Assembly (NCBI RefSeq): GCF_022682495.2
Contig: NC_071392.1
Coordinates: 50,927,459-50,991,458, forward strand
Direction: 5' to 3'
Origin: Desmodus rotundus
Lineage: Eukaryota; Chordata; Mammalia; Chiroptera; Phyllostomidae
Length of the DNA: 64,000 nt
Shown here piece by piece: positions 1-12,516 of this stretch (within the stretch, counting starts at the first letter, position 1; each line of letters begins with the position of its first letter). The notes below the pieces were generated by a model. The model did not search any database and was not told the origin of the DNA. It saw only the letters and a list, made by a program, of their open reading frames with translations. The position numbers and the translations under genes were made by a program.

Positions 1-597
1 TGCTAATTGTATAAGACTTGATTAACATAAAGGGAAAATCAAGTATTACTTAACTGTAGCCTGCTTGACTGACAGAAAGCCCTCAAAATATCTACAAGTT
101 TATGAAGAAAAGAATCCTAAAACAGTGGGGAGAATTCATAATGGGAAAAATTTGAGAATTGTTGCCTTGAAGTTTGACTTTTTTTTATGGTTGAGAAGTA
201 TGTGGAGTACACTAGCTCTATAAAGATTAGAGACATAAGTGCTTTTGTGTGGAATTGTACAATCTTTACCCAGCTGTCCCTTTGCACACCTGTGGATGCA
301 GCCTGTTGTGCTGGTATTTCTTTTAGCCAACCAAGTGGCATGGACTTTAATAACAGATGTCTGATTGGTGGGTGGGAGGTCAGCATTTAAAAATCTTCCC
401 AACATGAACAATTGTGTAGCAGGTTTGTTAGAACCCTGTAATTGTTTGAACAGAATAGGAGTAAGGACAGAAATTGTATACAGGGAGTCAGTTCTCTTCA
501 TCAGCTCTTAGTCTAACAAGGAAGGAAATTTTCCCATCTTAATTCAAACCTAAACAACCTGTTTCTACTCTAGTAGCCAGTCACATAGAAATTATGA

Positions 598-815
598 GTA
601 GAGCTCCTGTAGCCAGATTGTTTGGGTTCAAACCCCAGTCTACTTGTAATTAGCTGTCTAACTATGGGGATATTCTTTATCCCCTCTTTTCCTCAGTTTC
701 CCCATCTGTAGAACAGACATAATTGTACTTGTTTCATGGGGTTCTTGTGAGATACAGGTTAACACATGCTTAGACCAGCACCAGTAAGCACTATGCAAGT
801 GTTTGCTATTACTAC
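598..815 (+). repeat. MIR SINE fragment
   Basis: The order of motifs is typical of a MIR: a 'gggttcaaaccccag' box, then the 'cctcagtttccccatctgta' core, then 'ttgtgagat' and a 'cactatgcaagtgttt' end. It is ancient and diverged. Confidence 0.8.
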
Positions 816-1819
816 TTCATTAGGGTGTTAATCATTGAATTTGTAAATCATGCCAGAAATCTGAAATTCTTTGGAATTTGAACACTTTCTTCTAAAGATG
901 GGTAAACATAGGCAAAATGACATGGTCAAGGACAAATGACACAGCCAGTTCGAGCCAGACCAAGTAAACGAGGCTGTAAGTATGGAGCATGAGGTGAAAG
1001 TTCTGGCCCAGTGTTCCCCCCACCACACCACGTGGCAGTGTTGGTGTGATGGAAAAGTACTAGACCAAAAAGGAAGTATACCCACCTCCTCCCTCAGAAA
1101 TGCCCACGAATAACCAGAGGCTTCCACAAGGGGATACTGAGGAACTCTGGACCCATTCCATCAAATAGAGCAGCTGGAATGCCAGAATGGAGCACCTAGT
1201 GGCACCGTCCAAGACTTGCTTTGCCTGAGACTCTCAGTCCATTTCATTAACACCCCGAAGAGTAGCCGCACATCTAGGACACACATAAAATAAGGCAGGA
1301 TTTTCATACCGTTGATAATAAAGGGAGCAATTATGGTTCCACCAGAGTATAGAGATGAGGAGAAAATAGAGATGCACCCACAAGTCCCTCAGAAAAGTCT
1401 CACTGACTTTGGAGAAGAAGCAGTGCATGATTTGTCCGTCCCTGGAGAAAGTAGGTGAAGGAGAAGCCACATGATACTAGGTAACAAATGCGGGCTCTGA
1501 GTTTAGAGAGGCCTGGCTGAAATGACTCTTATGGACAGAATGGCGACCGTGAGAAGGTAACACAATCTCTCCCATCTGTAAACTGTGGACTACACCCACC
1601 TCCAGGGGCTCTGAGAGGGTTAATGGGATTGCCTGGTGCATAGCAGAAACTTACTGAGTCCCTATTCCATCTGTCTAACCTGTCTGCAGGGAAGTAGGAT
1701 TAGAGATGATTGTCAGTGTGTGTGTGTGTGTGTGCATAATCAATTATTTTCTAAAGTCAAGCAACTAACAGCAGCTGTTCAGGACTTTCACGTACCAAAC
1801 ATTATTAACTCATCTATTT

Positions 1820-1965
1820 CACACACCTCCAGGAAATGAAGACTGTACTTCATTTTACACATGAGAAAGTTATGGCCCATAGAGTTCAAATAGTTTGTCT
1901 GAGGTCACCCAGACACCAATACTAGACCCAGGATTCAAATCCAGGCACTTCAGGTTCTGACGAGA
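1820..1965 (-). repeat. MIR SINE fragment, reverse orientation
   Basis: It reads as the reverse complement of the MIR core: 'ttttacacatgagaaagt', then 'gaggtcacccaga', then 'ggattcaaatccaggc'. It is diverged. Confidence 0.7.
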
Positions 1966-2401
1966 GGGGCCAACCCTCCACCACACAGCCTCTTGGGTGT
2001 CAGAGCAGTTCTCCTGGGTTATTGTGAGGATCAGGAAACCTGAAGCTTGTGAAACACTGGTTTAGATCTGAGCACAGAGTGCCAATCATGGTAGATGTTA
2101 CACGGTCACCACTGGAATTTCCAAAACCAAATGGGTATGAATATGATGACCTTTGAGAGAGAAGTAACCTGGCCACCTTCCTTTGGCTCTGCCCCCCGTC
2201 CCCTGGAACCTGTGCTCCATAGAAGGAATTATAACTACAGTCCCAGGGAAGGAAACACAAGCCCACTATTCACCATGATGACATTGCTGACTCAGATAGC
2301 TCATCTGCCATGTTCTTAAGAGAAAGAGAAAGTCTGGGACTTTCATTAGATGTATCCAACTAAAGCAAACAGACAAAAGCAGACTTTTGATTTAAAAAAC
2401 A

Positions 2402-2407
2402 TTTATT
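2402..2407 (-). terminator. Polyadenylation signal of the TCR gamma constant gene
   Basis: The minus strand reads AATAAA here, about 440 bases past the stop codon of constant exon 3. No closer canonical hexamer was seen, and the implied 3' UTR length is plausible for a TRGC gene. The span 2408-2843 is therefore read as 3' UTR. Confidence 0.65.
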
Positions 2408-2843
2408 GTGGCTGTCCTAAAAAACCAAATGCAGAATACAAGTATCCGAAGTGACAGCTTCTGGGTGTGTGAAAACAGAAAGCTTCATGGCAGGTCTGTG
2501 GATAAAGAGCACTAAGGAACGGGACTAGGAGCTGCAAGCTGCCTGTACTCAGAAGGCATGATCATGTAGCTTGACTAAAGGAGCTGATTGAGATTATGGG
2601 AAGAGTGGTGCTAAAGGGCCCCCTTGGGTCCTGTACCTGAGTCATGGCTGAATTGGTTATTGTTACAGAGAGAAATTGTCTTTTGCCCAGTGGTTTGAAA
2701 ACCACTATGCAATAATGACATGATAGTAAAATGCATGTGAACTGAAATAATCCAAACCCAGAAAGGAAGTCCAACTACATCCTCAGCAGACACATCCGGG
2801 GAAAAGAAATGAAGAAAAATCGATCCTTTTGTACCATCATCTG

Positions 2844-2986
2844 TTATGAACTCTTCCCATGGCCACAGACTGCTGTTCTCCTAAGCAGACAGAAGGAAAT
2901 GATGGCAAAGTAGACCAGGCTCTTGAGGAGGAGGAGGAGGTAGGTGTAGTAGGCGGAGGTATTGGTGAGCTGCAACTGCAGTAAAT
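2844..2986 (-). CDS. TRGC: TCR gamma constant gene, exon 3 (transmembrane and tail)
   Basis: This last coding exon encodes the membrane-proximal part, transmembrane helix and short tail of the TCR gamma chain, which pairs with TCR delta and CD3. It has an acceptor (TTCTCCTAG) and a 143-base open exon ending in TAA. The first codon (Asp) is completed by the last G of exon 2. The translation begins [20 protein letters not shown], carries the Lys of the LLLLLKS stretch typical of TCR transmembrane segments, continues [17 protein letters not shown], and ends GHGKSS. Size and motifs match mammalian TRGC exon 3. The five leucines are all CTC, forming a short GGA/TCC run. The frame is intact. Confidence 0.95.
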
Positions 2987-5028
2987 CTAGGAGAAGTCAT
3001 TGAATTAGTTTCATCTGCTCTTTCGAAAGGCTGGGAGATGTTAATTTGAGGGGTCATAATCATTTACTTTATGATCTACATTGAAGTAACACTGCCTCAC
3101 CCCCAAACCCTGAAATGTACAAACATCTGCCACCACCACCAACAACAAGACAACTTAGAATGTGGCTTGAAGGTCAAGTCTCTTAGAACACTTCAAATAT
3201 AAAAAACTAAAATTGCATTTTTAATGAGAGAGTCCAATGAGAAGAACGTATCTGTGGTAAATAACTTTTATCATATCTTCACCCCCACTATGTCTCCAAT
3301 TAATAATAAAAGTTACTATCCTTCATTAACCACTAAGCAAACCCCAAACACTGTGAGAGTTTTTTATTAGAAACTTTCATCTTATATAATTTTTATAGTT
3401 ACCTATGAAGTTATTACTTTAGTTCCAATTTTACAAAATGAGGACAGAGTGAGAAGAAATTTGCATTTATTCAGCACCAGAATGCAGATTTCAATCTCAT
3501 CAACATGACTCCACAGAACATATTTTTAGTCCCCTATAATTGTGTATCTCCAAGTGCAATGAATAATACCCTGACATCTAAGGGTTAAGGGTTAATATAA
3601 ATTGGATTACTGATTTAGAAGCATGTGAGTCATTGCCTGTGCATGTGCTATGCTTCCTACTAAGGGTACAGTCCTTGAACACACGATGGTGTTCACAGCA
3701 GGTGGCTGCGGGTTTTAGCAGAGGGCATTACGTTAACTGGAGGAAAGTGGTTAATCCAAGTGCTCTGAGACTTTAAGAAGCCACAGCTCTCTCACCTGGC
3801 TTTCCTGAGTATCCCACATTGTGGCTGTGACACTATAGGGCAATTGCACTTAATATCTTTTAAATTTCTCAAGAAATATGTGATGTCAAGAAATAACTGA
3901 CAACAGTGTGGTGGGCTAGACTGCTACTCAATAAACCGCAAGGCCAAGTCCTTTCCTGTGGAAATGTCCCTTTGACCAGCTTTATCTCCATCGTGTCAGA
4001 ACTCCAGAATCATTAGTACCTGGTGTGGAAAGGGACCTCAAGAAGTCATGTGCTCAGAATTCTTTTGTACTCACCAGGTAAGGTGTTAGCTGAGGTCCAG
4101 AGCCCCCTTTATACTGGAAATGGAGGAGAGCTCAGCAGAGCTAAAACCAATGCTTCTAGGTGCTTTCTTTGTACATATGTAGGGAGAAAAGGCCAGAAAA
4201 TTGTACACATTCTATGCCAGCTAACTGAGATACCCTGTGCTGGACAATCCACATATGTGACCTTATCTCCGCAATAACTGGGTTTGCTGTAATTTTTCCT
4301 GGTTGGCAGGTGAGGAAAGTATTTCAGAAAATGTAAGTACCTGTACTCATGTCACTAAAAATTAAAAGAACTGGGGTTGAAGTTCTTTTACTGGGGAGCC
4401 AGGCACTGCCCCCACCCCCGCCCCCGCCATGCATCCAATGTGTCTCAGGGTCTTGGCTTTGGGCTTTCTGGCTCTGTGACTTGACTCTCAGAGGAAGAAT
4501 AGAGAACTAGTAAATGTTTGAGCTCTTGATTCTGATGGCCTGGGTTAAAACCACAGATCTAGCTGCTTGGCTTGGTGTAAGGGATGTCATTTTATCTCAT
4601 TGCTCTCATCTGTGAAATGGGAAAACATATTGTACACTCCACAGTATTAAGAAAATTGAACATGTCAGTCCAGGTTATTACTACTAGCAAGGACCAAAGA
4701 CAAAAAAAATCTAAAAGTAACTTGATCACATGTTCCCTAGTCATTAGAAACAAAAGCCATATAAATGAATAAAGTCCAGTGTTGAAATAATCCCGAGCAT
4801 CTCATGGCACCCTCTAATTACCATTATCTCATGCCAAAAGCCAGCATTCACTGTGTTAGGATGACTACTAGGAAAGGATCGTTTGGTTTAAAATAGCCCT
4901 CGGTCTATTCTGCAAACTCCAGCCATTCTCATTGTTGCATGTTAAGCCAGAGTAGTTCAAAACTTACGTTGATCAGGAGGGAAAAATGCGATAGCATTAC
5001 ATAAAGGCAAATATATGCAGAAACTTAC
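2987..5028 (-). other. TRGC intron 2
   Basis: This is the intron between constant exons 2 and 3. It contains a MIR fragment near 4500-4790 and (CA)/(CCA)-like short runs. No additional exon was recognised. Confidence 0.8.
4500..4790 (+). repeat. MIR SINE fragment
   Basis: It carries 'gcctgggttaaaacca', then 'tcatctgtgaaatgggaaa', followed by degraded MIR tail sequence. It lies within TRGC intron 2. Confidence 0.65.
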
Positions 5029-5079
5029 CACTTTTATCTTTCAGACAACCGTCTATTGTAGGATTAATACCAGCAACCT
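5029..5079 (-). CDS. TRGC: TCR gamma constant gene, exon 2 (connecting peptide)
   Basis: This 51-base exon encodes the hinge between the C domain and the membrane. The minus strand shows an acceptor (TTTCTTGTAG), an open exon, and a strong donor (G|GTAAGT). Joined with the last G of exon 1 it reads EVAGINPTIDGCLKDKS, and its final G completes the Asp that starts exon 3. The single Cys is in the place expected for the interchain disulfide with TCR delta, as in human TRGC1, which also has one short exon 2. Phase 1 at both ends matches exons 1 and 3. Sequence conservation of this exon is low across mammals, so the call rests on splice signals, phase, length, position and the Cys. Confidence 0.85.
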
Positions 5080-5114
5080 CTACAAGAAATGAGAGGAACC
5101 ATTACTGAATTTGT

Positions 5115-5212
5115 GATCGTTAGCATGTGCCTGTGTGTGTGTGGATGGACAGACACATAGATAATGAGAGATGATGACAGATAGATGGATAGATGATAGA
5201 TAGAGATAGAAT
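5115..5212. repeat. Microsatellite, (TG)n then GATA-rich
   Basis: A short TG run is followed by imperfect GATA/GATG repeats. It starts about 40 bases upstream of constant exon 2 in the gene's own direction. Confidence 0.85.
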
Positions 5213-5739
5213 CTGCCCACAGAGAGGAGGGAGCCATTAAAAATATGAGTCCCACCATTCTAGGAAGAGATGCTCAGACTCCATGTAATTCAGTGAATCA
5301 AATTCATATATTGTATTTCTGCACATGAAGATGCTGTCCATGAAGGACACATTCTTTCTTTTTAATCATAACAGGAGTGGACTACACAAGACTTCCTGTT
5401 TCCTCCTGCATTCATTGCTCCTAGCACAGTGCCCACCACAAAGCAGCTGTTCAAAACTATTGGCTGAATGGAAAAAATAAACAGAAAAAGGAGCTGCTCT
5501 ACAGGCTTCAGCACACACTGCTGACGTGAACAGTTGCTGCCCAAATGAAGTCATTTAATCCTAGAATCCATAACAGAATCTTACATATTTGAGAGTCTTA
5601 TTTAGGAAAATTTCCCATTTAAGCCGTACCTTTCACACGCATGCATGTCCCCAGTGACCCCAGCTCACGCACATAATTTTCTGGAGCTGTGGTCTTTGTG
5701 GACATGACAACAATATTCATGAAAGCTAATGTCTGTTGA

Positions 5740-5930
5740 GTGATTATTACTGTGTGGCATAGTGTATCTTAAATGCTTCAGATGTGTTATCTCATTTAAT
5801 CTTTCAGTAACACTGAAGTGAGGTATATTTTGGACTCCAATTTACAGACGAGAAAATGAGGTGCAGAGAGTACCCGTAACTTGCTGAGGGTCATACCAGT
5901 GATGGCAGAGCCAGCATTCAAAGGACCGCA
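5740..5930 (-). repeat. MIR SINE fragment, reverse orientation
   Basis: It reads 'ttatctcatttaat', 'tttacagacgagaaaatgag', 'acttgctgagggtcat' and 'ccagcattcaaa', which is the reverse complement of the MIR layout. A second MIR-like 3' piece ('agcacagtgcccaccaca') lies at about 5405-5475. Confidence 0.8.
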
Positions 5931-8010
5931 GTGGGAGAGTACATGGAAGGGAACATGTGGAACGTACCCTGTACAACAACCCATAGAAATAGAAAATAAT
6001 CTATAGACACAATATAATCCAAGATAGTGGACACTAAAATATCGTCTCTTCCAGATATCTTAATTATACTTAGTAAATGACTGTTTTATTTCAGAAACTC
6101 TGCATTTCAGTGAAATACTATCCAGGAATAAAAAGGCAAACCAAGTCACATCTATAGTTCTCTGACTATGCAAACCCTGAGGTGAGAGCTGTATTTATCT
6201 ACAATGTTTTTTAAAAAGCAAATGTACATACAAAGAGAAAATTTCTTTAAGAGTTCATTGATTGTTGGATGGAGGAAAACAGTCGCAATGGTTGCTTTAG
6301 TTTATCCTTTTTCTACTCCGTGTGTTCTTGGCCATGTGGATGTAATTCCAGTACGCAATTCCACGCACTCACGACACCTGTTCTTGGTGTGCACTAAAGA
6401 AACGGGTGTGAGGCATATAGGCTCTGGGGTAAATCCCAAGATTGAAAATGTTAGTATAATCATGTTTATGTATGTTCATGTTAGTATCACCATGTTTAGG
6501 TGTTAAAATAGCCTCAAAAACTCACTTTACTATCTCTTAAAATTCTCTTTGTTTCCTTAGAATGACTTTATTCATTGAAAGATAAATAAAAAAATATCAC
6601 TGCCATGTATTGCCCGATGGAAAAACAAGAAATGATCAGTTTTTCATAATAAAATCTGTGGGAATAACCCAATACTTTTTCCTAATCTGGTTGAAAATTT
6701 GAACCAATTAGATTTGTGTCTCTTCGGCATCATTTCATTGATTTGTGTTTCCATGTTATAGTTTTAGCTCTTGTCAAAAAACAACAACAACAACAAACTT
6801 CCAAGCAACAGCATTAGAAATTTGCCATAGAATGACATGAACAGAAATGCCTCGTTAGCTTTGTTGCCAAGTTTCAGAAATTAAGGGCCAAGTAAACACC
6901 TTATAAACCGGACCTTCTCTTCTTTAAGACAGTCACCTCTGATCACTAGAAAAATGAAAACACAATAGAACACTTGAGCCCAGTGATTATATTAAACTTG
7001 TTTTGCATATTTGCATGGTCTCTGTTTCTTAGCTGTAGAGATAGAAAAATTAGGGTTGTTCTGGCAATCTTTAGTTTTATAAAAATGTAAAAAAATACCA
7101 GCGTATGAATAAATACATCCATGTTATATTTCTAAAAGAAGCATTTTCACTGACATGATTTCATTTTCTCTTCAGCACAGCCCCAGGAGAAAGCCAAGGC
7201 CAGGGTTCAAACCTGATTTGATCATTGGGGAAACTCAGGACTGAGAAGGAAAAGCTTACTTCCGAAATTCTCACTGGTACACACAGCAAAGGTCTCAGCA
7301 CGCCTTGTTATGGGCTTCTTCCCCACTGCTTAAAGGCCTTGTTAACCACCGGGAACTACACCAACTGACTCCTTCCTATGGGCACTCTGGGGCCTTTGGT
7401 CTGTTTTGTTAATACTCAGGGCTTTACCTTCTGAGTCTAGGGAGTTCCCAGACCACTGCTGGGGCTAGAACACATTCAGCACTCTGCCCACACTGTCTAA
7501 ATATGTATGAAATCGGAATCAAAGGCCCTCCTTTGGGACAACATGCCTGAATCTTGAGTGGCCCTGAATGTTCAGGGAAAGAGGATGTTGCCTTCACTGT
7601 GTGCATCCTTCTCGGGACAGCAGTTCATCCTAGTGCATTCATCCACAGGCTTCCAGGCCTGGCTCACGCTATTACTGCAATACATGTGTGTTTCCAATGG
7701 CAAGAAATACGCTCATTATGCAGAACGGAAATCTGTTTCTATACATCAGCCTCACCCAATCTTTAATTATGAAATTTACCTACAGTGGTATATAAAATAC
7801 AAACCTGAATACCCTAGGACCACACAAAAACTGCAGGGCTAACGTGTCTTTCTGACTCCCTCACAATGATACCACCTGTTACCTAACAATTCATTGATTA
7901 TACTTTGAGTATAGCAACACTGAAGTGATTATGACTTTGTCTGCTGAGGATAAAATTCCTGAAAGATATATAATTGTTCTTATTTTCTGGTCAAGTAAGG
8001 TCATCAAAAA

Positions 8011-8216
8011 TGGAATCTCCCTGGCTAGTGTGGCTCAGTGGATTCAGTGCCAGCCTGCAAACTGAAGGGTCGCTGGTTCTACTCCCATTCAGGGCACATG
8101 CCTGGGTGCAGTCCAGGTCCCCAGCTGGGAGCACACCAGAGGCAACTATACGCAGATTTGTCTCTCTCTTTCTCCCTCCCTTCCCCTCTCAAAAAATAAA
8201 GAAATAAACTATTTTT
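8011..8216 (+). mobile_element. Ves-type tRNA-derived SINE
   Basis: It begins 'ccctggctagtgtggctcag' with recognisable tRNA-like A and B boxes ('gtggctcagtgga', 'ctggttctactcc'). It continues through 'gggcacatgcctggg' and 'aggtccccagctggg' to a pyrimidine-rich 'tctctctctttctccctccc' segment and an A-rich tail. This layout is characteristic of bat Ves SINEs and is one of three copies in the window. It lies in TRGC intron 1, about 350 bases past exon 1. Confidence 0.85.
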
Positions 8217-8569
8217 TAAGTGAAATCTCTTTTTGAGCATTTATTGTGTGATAAATTGCTAGGTGCTTTCATGCATGTTGCTTCATTTACACCACACAGC
8301 AACCCTAAAAATCATCATGTGACTTTAATATTTGGATGATAAATCTGAGGCTGAGAGGAGTAAAATTCTTTAATTCTTTACCTTTTAATGTTTCAAAGCC
8401 TATGCTGTGTTAATTCTGTGGGAAAATAACAGGATATTTTGCTACTATAAATTGTAGCAGTATTTAAGAATGATTTATATATACCTTTTTTATTAACACT
8501 TGACAGACACTTGGGGCAGTTGCTCTGGGAACAGAAGTGCTCTGGGAGGTTATATGTGTTTACACATAC

Positions 8570-8926
<357 letters not shown>

Positions 8927-9299
8927 TTAAGAATTAGAGAAACACAAGATTTGTGGTATGGAGCAATCTGGCATATAGTAAAAGGAAGGAAAGCTGCCAT
9001 TGAAGTAGTGCTTATAATGGCTTTTTATCCATGATATATTGTGATGTATTTAATATTGTTCTTATTTTCAGAGGGGAAAAGAGGGTATATAACTCTCCCA
9101 AAGCCATAGCTATTACACGGCACAGGCTGAATTACATCTTGACCTTTGTTCCTTTTCCACATGCTAAAATGGGGTGTGACTTTTAACAGCCCCAACACTT
9201 CTGAACTTATTAATTTGTTTTAATGTGTTTGATACAATCATAGATGGAGAGTGGGTGATGGGAATATGGGAAAGGACCTGGAGGTAATTTAGATTATCT

Positions 9300-9560
9300 C
9301 TCTTCAGATGAGAATATTTAGTGGCTTATAAAGTGCAAGAAAAAAAACAACACAGAGGCAGTATGGTGATTGCCAGAGGGAAAGGGGGTGGGGGCGGTAG
9401 AAGAGGGTCAAGGATGGTTTAGTGGTGATGGAAGGAGACTTGAGTTTGGGTGGTGAACATATGATACAATATACAGATGAAGTATTATAGGACTGTACAC
9501 CTGAAACCTGTATAGTTTTATTGACCAGTATCACCCCAATAAGTTCAAGAAAATTAAAAA
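9300..9560 (+). mobile_element. L1 3' end fragment
   Basis: The motif order 'gattgccagagggaaagggg', 'gtgatggaaggagacttga', 'gactgtacacctgaaacctg', 'ttgaccagtatcaccccaat' and an A-rich end is the common 3' UTR of older L1 subfamilies. Confidence 0.8.
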
Positions 9561-11924
9561 ATAAGAAGTACTTATCTCTCCCCGGGAATATTGTAATGTA
9601 AGCTCTCTTTGGCCGCACATTCTCGTGTCCTGTAACTCAGGAGAGGAAGTTACAGAGAGGAATGGAGAGTGGAAACTCACTCTCCATTCAACTCATTCTG
9701 GAATGCAACATATTATCTTTTTTCCATAAAAATAAATGCCTGGGGGAAATTTTTTATTTTTTCTAAGCAATACATCATCACTTGTTTTAATGAGAATCTA
9801 CTTCAAGTTATTCTTTTAGCTTCAAATACGACCCCATGTCCAGCTCTGAAGTAACAGAGTTCCTAATTGATTTCTAATTCTGTATAACATCTTATATTTT
9901 CATCTGAACCACTCCAAAATTTTTGGGACAATGCTTAAAACTGCACCTCCAAATTATTTATGACTCCTTGAATTTAGAAGCAATATAGTAATATTTTCAA
10001 AACTGCTATTAACCTTTTTATTGATTATTTTCAGAAACACTTATATTAATCTAAGGTGTGAATGCCCTTAACAGAATTTAATTTGGCTTTAAAAAGGTTC
10101 ACCAAAAGCGTGTTTTATTTTGGAATTTTATTTGAAGATTAAACATGACTATTATACCATACTTTAAATGCACCATATATTGGCCCTGTGTGTCTCCCCT
10201 AAAATTTATATCTACCTTATCTGGCTGCTGAGCTAATTTTAGAGCTCGATCATTTTCTTTATTTTTATCTGCTGAATAAAACACATACACAATTGGAGCA
10301 ATGTGAAAACTTGTGGTTCTAAAGTTTTTCACAGATATAATGTAAAATACAAAATGAAACATCATATATACAAAGGCATGTCCCATGAATGCTGGAATGT
10401 TACCTGCTTATACATTTATTATTAATCTAACATTTGAAATTATAAATATTAGAACCCTTTCCACTTTGACTCTAATTAAAACACAAATTCCTTACTATAT
10501 TGTCTTTGGGCTAAGTTGGAGTTAGTTTAACAATTCAATGGGTAATTTTTTAAGAAAAAAAGAATTTGATTTCTCATTTGAGAAGAAAAGGAAAAAAATT
10601 CTTGAGTATTTCTGCCTGTGGAGCAAAGCTCCTGATTTTTATAGTAAATCAGAATGCAAACAATGTTGAGTTTTCTTTTATTGTGTTGAAAACATAATTA
10701 AGTCATAATGTGCTTATTTTAATTTTATACATCTTGCTTTTAGTGCAATAGCATTTTATTGATTATAGTAGTAAGATTTGTATATTTCTCCAACTATATA
10801 CTTTGTTTTTATTTTAAAAGCTTACTATGTAAATAATATTAATTTTAATTGTGCATTATATTTATGCAATTTTAGTCTCTAGTCAATATATTAAAAAATA
10901 ACTTTTCTTCATAGTAATACTTCCGATTCATTATACTAAAGAAACTGAAAATCAAATGACAAACTTGTAATGTTTCTGTGTGGTAGCACAGTATTCTCAT
11001 TGCCTGTCCCTTTTCCTTCGCTAGATTCTTTGTGTGTCATTCTTTTCCAGATAAAATGAGTCTTGAACTTCCATACCTTTCTCCAGGCAATAGTTAACTG
11101 GGCATTAAGAGTGTGCTTGGTTATACACGGTTATCACTTATATCTGGGTAAGTATATTGCATGTTTTCTGCTTAAATATTTTTTAACTCATTAAAAGTGT
11201 TTTTATGGTCAAATCCTGTTCATGATGCATAAATTAGAAACAAGATAAAAATTAAATAAGCTTTCTAATACATTTCTATAAAGTCATTTGTATAATGAAA
11301 TAGTACACCTGAGTTAAACTGCCTGAGCTGTTTATATTTATTCGGATGCAGCACCTAGAATTCTATTTAAATTCACCAAATTTCACATAAATGTCAACTA
11401 CATTTTCAATAAAAATTATGATATTTCAAACCTACATATTAATATTTTCCTCATTTTTTCTTGTCAATATCCTTTATCAAATAAGTAGTTATAGCTATTT
11501 TGTTTATGTATGAATTTCAGTTATGACATGTCTAACTATATTTAATTGACTTTACATATTGACCATTTTCTGTATGATCTTAAGCTTTTTTAAATCAATA
11601 TTAGCATAAAGCTCAAACTTATTGACTATGATATTTGAGACCAATAAATGTTGGTGTTAGAAATAATATCATTTAAAAGATTAAGATTTAAAGCACATAA
11701 GCCAGCAATAAAAATTAAAAACAAACACACGTTAATAGCCTCTTTTTTTTTGCCAAGGGTAAGAACAGTGGTGGTAAAGAGAAACCAATACCTCCAGACT
11801 CATTTTTTCATGAGTAGTTAGAAGTACAGCTGAATTCTCTGGGGAATTTCTACTCTGTTAATGTTATTGGATGCAAACAACTCTTGATACTGGATACAAT
11901 TCTCCTTTACATTTCAGTTGAGGG

Positions 11925-12115
11925 AACAGACTGTGTACTACATTCACACCATCTCAGTCAATTCTCATACAACCCCTCTGGATGCACACTTACCCCATTT
12001 TATGAATTAAGAAACTGAGGCCACAGAATAGTTGCCCAATTTCATGTAAGCAGTAAGTAGTGGGGTCAGAGCTCCATGTGATCCTGACTCCAAAGCCCGG
12101 GCTCTTTCACAACAT
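11925..12115 (-). repeat. MIR SINE fragment, reverse orientation
   Basis: It contains 'cccattttatgaattaagaa', 'actgaggccacag', 'agtggggtcagagc' and 'gatcctgactcc'. This is the reverse complement of a MIR. Confidence 0.75.
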
Positions 12116-12438
12116 CATTCCACCATCAGAAATGGAAATGTGTCAACTCACAAAACTGACCTATGTCTGGGCCAAATGCTTCCATGATAGTTGCATACGT
12201 TATTTAGGAGCATTTTGTACAAGTCCATGTGTACACAAAAGCCAAACCCTGCTACGATAACTGCACACAGTTGTCTATGTGTGCCTGTTAGGGTTTGTGT
12301 TACAATCTCTCCTACAATTTCTACATCTAATCCCCATCACATTCCTGTGTTATCTAAATACTCTTACTGTTATTCCAATTTAACTGTTTCTTGCCTTCCC
12401 TCTACTATTTTGAAAAATTGCATTCTTCTGGTACCTAC

Positions 12439-12488
12439 CTGTGATGACAAGTTTTGTTCCAACACCGAAGAGTTTTCTACCATACTTC
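12439..12488 (-). CDS. TRGJ1: TRG J segment, J1-like
   Basis: This joining segment encodes the last strand of the gamma variable domain. The minus strand has a 12-base-spacer RSS directly 5', 50 coding bases and a donor (ACAG|GTAGGT). The frame is set by the donor phase that constant exon 1 needs. It reads KYGRKLFGVGTKLVIT with the J motif Phe-Gly-X-Gly intact, and resembles human TRGJ1 in motif, length and closeness to C. No defect was seen, so it should be usable. Confidence 0.92.
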
Positions 12489-12516
12489 CACAGTGATTCA
12501 ACCAGTATCAAAAACT
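12489..12516 (-). promoter_or_regulatory. 12-RSS of the J1-like segment
   Basis: Reading outward from J on the plus strand, the heptamer is CACAGTG (consensus), the spacer is 12 bases and the nonamer is TCAAAAACT (two mismatches to ACAAAAACC). This should be a good RAG target. Confidence 0.9.

Larger units (their letters stand above)
1..2401. other. 3' flank of the TCR gamma constant gene, no gene seen
   Basis: This stretch lies beyond the polyadenylation signal of the constant gene. It holds two MIR fragments and a short (GT)n run at about 1711-1733. No splice-flanked coding exon was recognised, and the open frames here are short with no family resemblance. In mouse a T-cell enhancer lies a few kb downstream of Cgamma1, so a counterpart could be here. 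One AP-1/MARE-type motif (TGCTGACTCA, 2285-2294) is visible, but that alone does not establish an enhancer. Confidence 0.6.

Noticed and set aside
2562..2793. Hydrophobic minus-strand frame downstream of TRGC exon 3, considered as an alternative transmembrane exon
   Set aside because: It has no fit to the TRGC transmembrane motif, and the true exon 3 at 2844-2986 has the correct acceptor, phase and stop. This stretch is 3' UTR.
4966..5020. Possible extra exon 2 copy ending at a GTAAGT donor near 4967
   Set aside because: No acceptor AG in a usable position upstream and no similarity to exon 2.
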